Source of the DNA: a bacterium
Lineage (GTDB): Bacteria > JACRDZ01 > JAQUKH01
DNA length: 36,074 bases
Assembly: GCA_040754625.1 (NCBI GenBank)
Contig: JBFMCF010000066.1
Coordinates: 1-36,074 of the forward strand
Direction: 5' to 3'
The position numbers and the translations under genes were made by a program. The number at the start of each line of letters is the position of its first letter. Position 1 is the stretch's first letter. The notes under the pieces are model-generated. The model saw nothing but the letters and a program-made list of their open reading frames with translations, had not been told where the DNA came from and made no database searches. This document shows positions 31,805 to 36,074 of the stretch, in pieces.

Positions 31805-32977
31805 TTATATCTTTAACTTTTCAATTCGATTCAATGCTTCCTGAAGCCTTTTTATATCGCTTGTAAGAGAAAAACGTATATAGCCTTCTCCCGCGCTTCC
31901 AAATCCCGACCCGGGGGTTGCAACAATACCGCATTCTTTTATTAGCGCGGTAGTCATTTCTCTTGACGTTAAACCTTTCGGGACCGCGACCCATACATAA
32001 AAAGTCGCTGCGGGATAAATTACGTCCCATCCTAATTTTTTCAAAACGCCGGTGAAAATATCCCTTCTTTCCTGATAGACCTTAATAATCTCCTCTTTTA
32101 CTTCTTTCGGCGATTTTAAGGCCTCAATTGCGGCCAATTGAATTGCCTGAAAAATCCCTGAGTCAAGATTAGTTTTTATCTGCCCAAGACCGCTGATTAT
32201 TTCTTTGTTGCCCGCGGCAAAACCAATACGCCACCCCGCCATATTAAAGGTTTTGGAAAAAGAATGAAATTCTATTCCCACATCTTTGGCACCGTCAACT
32301 TCTAAAAAACTTATGATGCGTTTGCCGTAATAAATTTCGGAATATGCGGCATCATGACAGGTAATAATATTGAATTTTTTCGCAAAATCAACGACATCCG
32401 AAAAAAATTCTTTATTTGCGACAGCGGTAGTCGGGTTATTCGGATAGTTGATAAACATTAATTTTGATCTTTTTGCGGTTGTTGTGTCAATTTTTTTCAA
32501 ATCCGGGAAAAAATTGTTTTCCCGCAAAAGAGGCATAAAATACGGTATCCCGCCCGCGAAAACAGTGCCTGCCTGATAAACGGGATACCCGGGGTCAGGC
32601 ACAAGAACAAAATCGCCTTCATTAACAAACGCCAGCGGGATATGCCCAATTCCCTCTTTAGAACCAATCAGGGCAAGAATTTCAGTTTCAGGGTCTAACA
32701 CAACGTCAAATCGTTCTTTATACCATGAAGCAACTGTTTCCCGGAATTCAATCATTCCCGCATAAGACGGATACCCGTGGTTATTTTTATTAGCTATTTC
32801 TTCCTGCGCCTTTCTGATAATATTGGACGGCGCGGGCAAATCAGGGCTTCCAACGCCTAAATCAATTATATCAACACCTTTTTTTTTCGCCTCGGATTTT
32901 AAATTATCAAGCTCAGCAAAAAGATAAACCGGTAATTTTTTTAAACGATCAGCTTTTTTAATTTTAAAGTTTGCCAT
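31805..32977 (-). CDS. dapL: LL-diaminopimelate aminotransferase-type enzyme
   Basis: A 390-residue class I/II PLP aminotransferase. The PLP lysine lies in 'SFSKTFNMAGWRIGF' (about 237-251), preceded by 'NYPNNPTTAVANKEF' and 'CHDAAYSEIYY'; 'PLAFVNEGDFVLVPDPGYPVY' and a C-terminal 'YIRFSLTSDIKRLQEAL' (carboxylate-binding Arg) complete the fold. The N-terminal 'RLKKLPVYLFAELDNLKSEAKKKGVDIIDLGVGSPDLP' is typical of DapL. Co-location with dapA and dapB supports direct conversion of tetrahydrodipicolinate to LL-DAP. A general aspartate/alanine aminotransferase remains the main alternative. Confidence 0.88.
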   Translation of the reverse strand: MANFKIKKADRLKKLPVYLFAELDNLKSEAKKKGVDIIDLGVGSPDLPAPSNIIRKAQEEIANKNNHGYPSYAGMIEFRETVASWYKERFDVVLDPETEILALIGSKEGIGHIPLAFVNEGDFVLVPDPGYPVYQAGTVFAGGIPYFMPLLRENNFFPDLKKIDTTTAKRSKLMFINYPNNPTTAVANKEFFSDVVDFAKKFNIITCHDAAYSEIYYGKRIISFLEVDGAKDVGIEFHSFSKTFNMAGWRIGFAAGNKEIISGLGQIKTNLDSGIFQAIQLAAIEALKSPKEVKEEIIKVYQERRDIFTGVLKKLGWDVIYPAATFYVWVAVPKGLTSREMTTALIKECGIVATPGSGFGSAGEGYIRFSLTSDIKRLQEALNRIEKLKI

Positions 32978-32991
32978 CTGCTCCTCATTTT

Positions 32992-34224
32992 TTATGAATA
33001 AATAACATAACAGTTTCTGCCTTTGTTTTTAGCCTGATATAAAGCCGCATCGGCATTTTTAATCAATTCAACTACACTTGAAGCATTCTTTGGATAATTA
33101 CTGACGCCCAGGCTTACACTAATCTTTCTTTTTTCATTTCCCCTGATAAAAAAATGGCTGTCAATTCTTCTAACAATTCTTTCGGCCATTGGCTTCACTT
33201 TAGATTCCTCTAGTTGAGGCAGGATTACGACAAATTCATCTCCTCCGTAACGGCACAAAATATCTATATTACGGATATTAGCCTTCACAACTTTAACTAA
33301 TTCAGCTAATAAGGCGTCCCCTTCAGGGTGGCCGTGAGAATCATTGTATTTTTTGAAATAATCAACATCAATCAACATAACACTTAAAGGTATACTGTGC
33401 CGTTCCGCCCTGTCAAACTCCTCTTTTATCCTGTTCTGGAAATAACCAAAGTTATAGACATTTGTCATCGCATCAATAATCATTGATTTTTTTGCCTGTT
33501 CATATAACTGGGTATTCTCTAATGCCACTATTGTGTGCGCTGTCAATGTTGAAAGAAGCTGGATATTTTCCTCGGAATAATCTATACCAGCTTCTTCAAT
33601 AAATTTGTTCAAAAAATGAGGTTCCTTTAAATATTCTTTTCCAAGTTCTATTTTGTTTATCGTTCCAACTGCCTGGAATTGACAATATTTATCTCCGAGC
33701 CCCCAGCACTTGGTCTCCTTGACAGACATCCGCTTTTTAAAAATGTTCTCGGCAATACCCGCGATAATACCGGCCTCAAAATAACAAATCGGCCTGCCAA
33801 CCGGCAGTAATCCCGCGCAGGTGGCCGATTCATACAAATTAACCAGCATTTTTTCATCATCAAATTCTACAACTTCCATACGGCCTAATTTAAGTTTTTC
33901 AATAAACTCTATCATCTCCCTGATAGATCTTATAGGGAGCTTTATTCCCAGCCTCTTACCGCCATAATAACTAAAACTCGAAAAACTCTCCCCTAAAATC
34001 CCGCGCAGGCCGACAAGTCTTATAAAACGATATAACAGAACAGACGTATCAGTCCCCAATTCTTCCCGCGTTATCTGCTCCACATTATCCAAATCTAACC
34101 TTAAGACATTGTCCTCTCTTTCCATTTTTTTCACCCCTCCTGTCTTTGCTGTCCCATCACCTATTATTTTAAAAAGCCGGCTAACCGCGCTATTATCATC
34201 CTGCGGTTTATTTTCTTCTTTCAT
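32992..34224 (-). CDS. V4R-domain diguanylate cyclase (GGDEF)
   Basis: A 410-residue soluble protein. Residues about 50-195 contain a V4R (4-vinyl reductase-like) ligand-binding domain, seen in 'ESATCAGLLPVGRPICYFEAGIIAGIAENIF' and 'ETKCWGLGDKYCQFQAVG', whose cysteines may bind a small molecule or metal. A helical linker leads to the GGDEF domain (about 240-410) with 'MTNVYNFGYFQNRI', 'DVDYFKKYNDSHGHPEGD' and intact 'CRYGGDEFVVILPQ' (about 325). The allosteric I-site RNID lies five residues before GGDEF, so product inhibition is expected. It would make c-di-GMP. A strong AGGAGG is found in front of an internal ATG at 34125, a possible alternative start. Its presence inside the dap operon is unusual. 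Confidence 0.88.
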   Translation of the reverse strand: MKEENKPQDDNSAVSRLFKIIGDGTAKTGGVKKMEREDNVLRLDLDNVEQITREELGTDTSVLLYRFIRLVGLRGILGESFSSFSYYGGKRLGIKLPIRSIREMIEFIEKLKLGRMEVVEFDDEKMLVNLYESATCAGLLPVGRPICYFEAGIIAGIAENIFKKRMSVKETKCWGLGDKYCQFQAVGTINKIELGKEYLKEPHFLNKFIEEAGIDYSEENIQLLSTLTAHTIVALENTQLYEQAKKSMIIDAMTNVYNFGYFQNRIKEEFDRAERHSIPLSVMLIDVDYFKKYNDSHGHPEGDALLAELVKVVKANIRNIDILCRYGGDEFVVILPQLEESKVKPMAERIVRRIDSHFFIRGNEKRKISVSLGVSNYPKNASSVVELIKNADAALYQAKNKGRNCYVIYS

Positions 34225-34227
34225 CTA

Positions 34228-35055
34228 TTACTTTTCCCTGATACCCAAAATATCCTGCATATTATATAATCCGGGTTTTGCATTCACCGCAAATCGCGCC
34301 GCCTTAACCGCTCCAAAAACAAATACTTCACGGCTATGGGCCCTATGCGTGACTTCTATTCTTTCACCTGGCCCCGCGAAAACTATAGTATGGTCCCCGA
34401 CAATATCCCCGCCGCGCACCGCATGAATACCTATCTCTTTTTTACTGCGCTCCCCGGTAATCCCTGACCTCCCGTAAACAGCGCATTCTTTCATATCCCT
34501 GTTTAAACTGCCGGCAATAAGCTCGGCCAGTTTCAGAGCTGTCCCTGATGGTGCGTCTTTTTTTAAATTATGATGTGCTTCAATTATTTCAATATCATAA
34601 TCATCCCCCAGTATTTTTGCGAACTTCGGTACCAGGGAAAAAAGCGAATTAACTCCTATACTCATATTTGGCGACAAGACACATGGGATGTTCCTCGAAG
34701 CGTTATTTATAATCTTTAGTTCCGGCCCGATAAAACCGGTGGTCCCAATCACAATTGGTTTTTTAAATAAATGTGCTGTTTCCAGGTGTTCAATAGATGT
34801 TTTCGGATTAACAAATTCAATAATCACATCAGATTTGTCAATGACCTTTTTCAAAGACGGAGAAATATCTATGCCCAATTTTCCGGCACCAAGTATCTCC
34901 CCAATATCTTTTCCAATATTTAAATGCTTCGGATTCTCGACCGCGCCGGCTAATTTCATGTCAGACTGGCTTAATAAATGGCGAATGATCGCCGACCCCA
35001 TCCGTCCGCAGGCACCTGTAACAACAACATTAATCATATCATCTCTTTTTATCAC
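34228..35055 (-). CDS. dapB: 4-hydroxy-tetrahydrodipicolinate reductase
   Basis: A 275-residue NAD(P)H-dependent enzyme of the lysine/DAP pathway. The nucleotide fold begins 'VVVTGACGRMGSAIIRHLL'; the substrate-binding signature 'EIIEAHHNLKKDAPSGTALKLAE' (about 160-180) contains the catalytic His and Lys. 'VIIEFVNPKTSIEHLE' and 'PCVLSPNMSIGVN' are also typical. A GTG at 35055 is supported by AAAGGAG about 8 bases upstream; the in-frame ATG at 35037 matches the family N terminus closely, so either is possible. It lies 13 bp after dapA. Confidence 0.96.
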   Translation of the reverse strand: MIKRDDMINVVVTGACGRMGSAIIRHLLSQSDMKLAGAVENPKHLNIGKDIGEILGAGKLGIDISPSLKKVIDKSDVIIEFVNPKTSIEHLETAHLFKKPIVIGTTGFIGPELKIINNASRNIPCVLSPNMSIGVNSLFSLVPKFAKILGDDYDIEIIEAHHNLKKDAPSGTALKLAELIAGSLNRDMKECAVYGRSGITGERSKKEIGIHAVRGGDIVGDHTIVFAGPGERIEVTHRAHSREVFVFGAVKAARFAVNAKPGLYNMQDILGIREK

Positions 35056-35068
35056 AACAATTTCTCCT

Positions 35069-35941
35069 TTAAATCAATCCGTTTGCCTTTAACATTGATT
35101 TGAGAGCATTGGAATTTTCTTCACTCATCTGGCAAAGAGGAAGCCTCAACTCAGGCAATATCATTCCCATCATTGATAAGGCGGTTTTTACAGGAATCGG
35201 ATTAGTTTCCAAAAATAGTGCCTTTATAACAGGGAAAAGCTTATAATGCAATTCCTTCGCTTGAACAAGATTATTATTGAAAAATCCTTCTACAAGCCGG
35301 CTGACCATTCCCGGAACTATATTAGCGGCAACCGATATCACGCCATGCCCCCCAATAGACAAAAATGGCAAAATTGTATAATCATCGCCTGAAAGCATGG
35401 TAAACCTGTCCCCGCATAACCTGATAATCTCCGATGCCTGTTTCATATCGCCCGTGGCTTCTTTAATCCCGATTATATTTGAAATTTTTGCAAGCTCCGA
35501 AACTGTCTGAGGAAGAATGTTCGTCCCCGTCCGCGTAGGAACATTATAAATAATAATAGGAATATCCACGCTGCGCGCTATCTTTTCATAATGCAGAAAA
35601 AGCCCCCGCGGTGTCGGCCTGTTATAATAAGGTGTTATTAAAAGGGCCCCGTCCGCCCCCTTGCTTTTAGCGAATTTTGTCAACTCCAGGGCCTCTTCGG
35701 TATTATTCGAGCCCGCCCCGGCAATCACCGGCACCCTTTTATTTACCGTGGATATTGTTATTTCCACAACGCGCTTATGTTCCTCAAATGCCAGTGTGGC
35801 TGACTCACCTGTAGTCCCGCAGGGAATAATACCTTTAATCCCTCCCTTAATCTGAAACTCAATCAGTTTTTGTAACGCTTTTTCATCAACCTTTCCTTCT
35901 TTAAAAGGGGTGACAATAGCTGTCATTGCGCCTTTAAACAT
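35069..35941 (-). CDS. dapA: 4-hydroxy-tetrahydrodipicolinate synthase
   Basis: The 290-residue TIM-barrel enzyme condenses pyruvate with aspartate semialdehyde, the entry to DAP and lysine synthesis. The Schiff-base Lys is in 'IIGIKEATGDMKQA' (about 160), the Tyr relay in 'ITPYYNRPTPRG' and 'YNVPTRTGTNI', and 'IIPCGTTGESATL' binds pyruvate. Length is standard. The ATG is preceded by a perfect TAGGAGGA. It is the first intact gene of the long minus-strand block. In the short leader (35942-35993) no clear -10/-35 pair could be fitted. Confidence 0.97.
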   Translation of the reverse strand: MFKGAMTAIVTPFKEGKVDEKALQKLIEFQIKGGIKGIIPCGTTGESATLAFEEHKRVVEITISTVNKRVPVIAGAGSNNTEEALELTKFAKSKGADGALLITPYYNRPTPRGLFLHYEKIARSVDIPIIIYNVPTRTGTNILPQTVSELAKISNIIGIKEATGDMKQASEIIRLCGDRFTMLSGDDYTILPFLSIGGHGVISVAANIVPGMVSRLVEGFFNNNLVQAKELHYKLFPVIKALFLETNPIPVKTALSMMGMILPELRLPLCQMSEENSNALKSMLKANGLI

Positions 35942-35993
35942 TTTATCCTCCTATGTTAAAAGTCAATTATTTTCTACTCTGAAGACTTATTTT

Positions 35994-36074
35994 TTAAATA
36001 GCTTCAGCTAATTTGAATTTATTAAAATCATCGAACACCCAGTTATTTTTAAGTGTGCGATAAATTATTGTAAG
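35994..36074 (-). CDS. C-terminal fragment of an unidentified protein, possibly a transposase
   Basis: A minus-strand frame enters at the window edge and codes for 26 residues before TAA (35994-35996): LTIIYRTLKNNWVFDDF, then 'NKFKLAEAI'. The sequence vaguely recalls the tails of transposases, but the match is weak and no family is named. It lies 52 bp upstream of dapA. Only its end is present, so it could equally be the tail of an ordinary gene. Confidence 0.3.
   Translation of the reverse strand, partial: LTIIYRTLKNNWVFDDFNKFKLAEAI

Noticed and set aside
35942-35993. Promoter of dapA using TTGACT close to the ribosome-binding site
   Set aside because: The hexamer lies so near the start codon that a -10 box would fall on the coding sequence.

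Overview
This is a low-GC (AT-rich by eye) bacterial chromosome segment. Every intact gene lies on the minus strand, so transcription runs from high to low coordinates through about 34 closely packed, often overlapping genes. A Kdo transferase, a GT9 heptosyltransferase-type enzyme, a LapA/LapB pair, two putative lipoproteins and periplasmic proteins indicate a diderm (Gram-negative) envelope with LPS. Lysine/DAP genes use dapA, dapB and a DapL-type aminotransferase. The gene mix (short ArgA-type acetyltransferase, Thermus-type PyrE, cohesin-domain lipoprotein, V4R-GGDEF protein) suggests an uncultured candidate-phylum lineage rather than a model group, but the phylum cannot be named from the sequence alone. 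No rRNA, tRNA or CRISPR array is visible.

Layout from right to left, in the direction of transcription. (1) 36.07-32.99 kb: an edge fragment, possibly of a transposase, then dapA, dapB and a V4R-GGDEF diguanylate cyclase. (2) 32.98-26.18 kb: dapL, folB, a fold-back repeat, folK, a deoxynucleoside kinase, panB, pyrF, pyrE, a palindromic repeat, carD and dprA. (3) 26.17-22.48 kb: topA, lapA, and lapB lacking its usual rubredoxin tail. (4) 22.46-20.72 kb: a two-gene accessory cassette, AAA ATPase plus DUF4276 TOPRIM-like protein, which is the best candidate for an anti-phage or toxin-type system. (5) 20.68-15.69 kb: mutS, kdtA and a GT9 glycosyltransferase. (6) 15.58-10.82 kb: an envelope block with a secreted HEAT-repeat protein, a LysM lytic transglycosylase, a cohesin-like lipoprotein, a small hypothetical protein and sppA. 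(7) 10.80-8.96 kb: rny with its own near-consensus promoter and a long leader. (8) 8.92-2.53 kb: a MITE-like element, ymdB, xseA, xseB, ispA, dxs, tlyA and an argA-like GNAT gene. (9) 2.44-0.36 kb: an unusual secreted Cache / LolA-like / sensor-like protein. (10) 0.36-0 kb: a consensus promoter reading into a response-regulator gene that is cut after 52 codons by the end of an IS66-type insertion sequence, whose transposase C-terminus is the only plus-strand coding sequence.

Several groups work together. dapA, dapB and dapL make meso-DAP/lysine. dxs and ispA make isoprenoid precursors. xseA and xseB form exonuclease VII. lapA/lapB, kdtA and GT9 concern LPS. folB and folK belong to folate synthesis, pyrF and pyrE to UMP synthesis. 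Three sigma-70-like promoters (TTGACW, 16-18 bp, TATAAT) can be read directly. Three separate palindromic or fold-back repeats sit between genes. For several genes the best ribosome-binding site points to an internal start rather than the longest open frame, and the coordinates given follow that choice.
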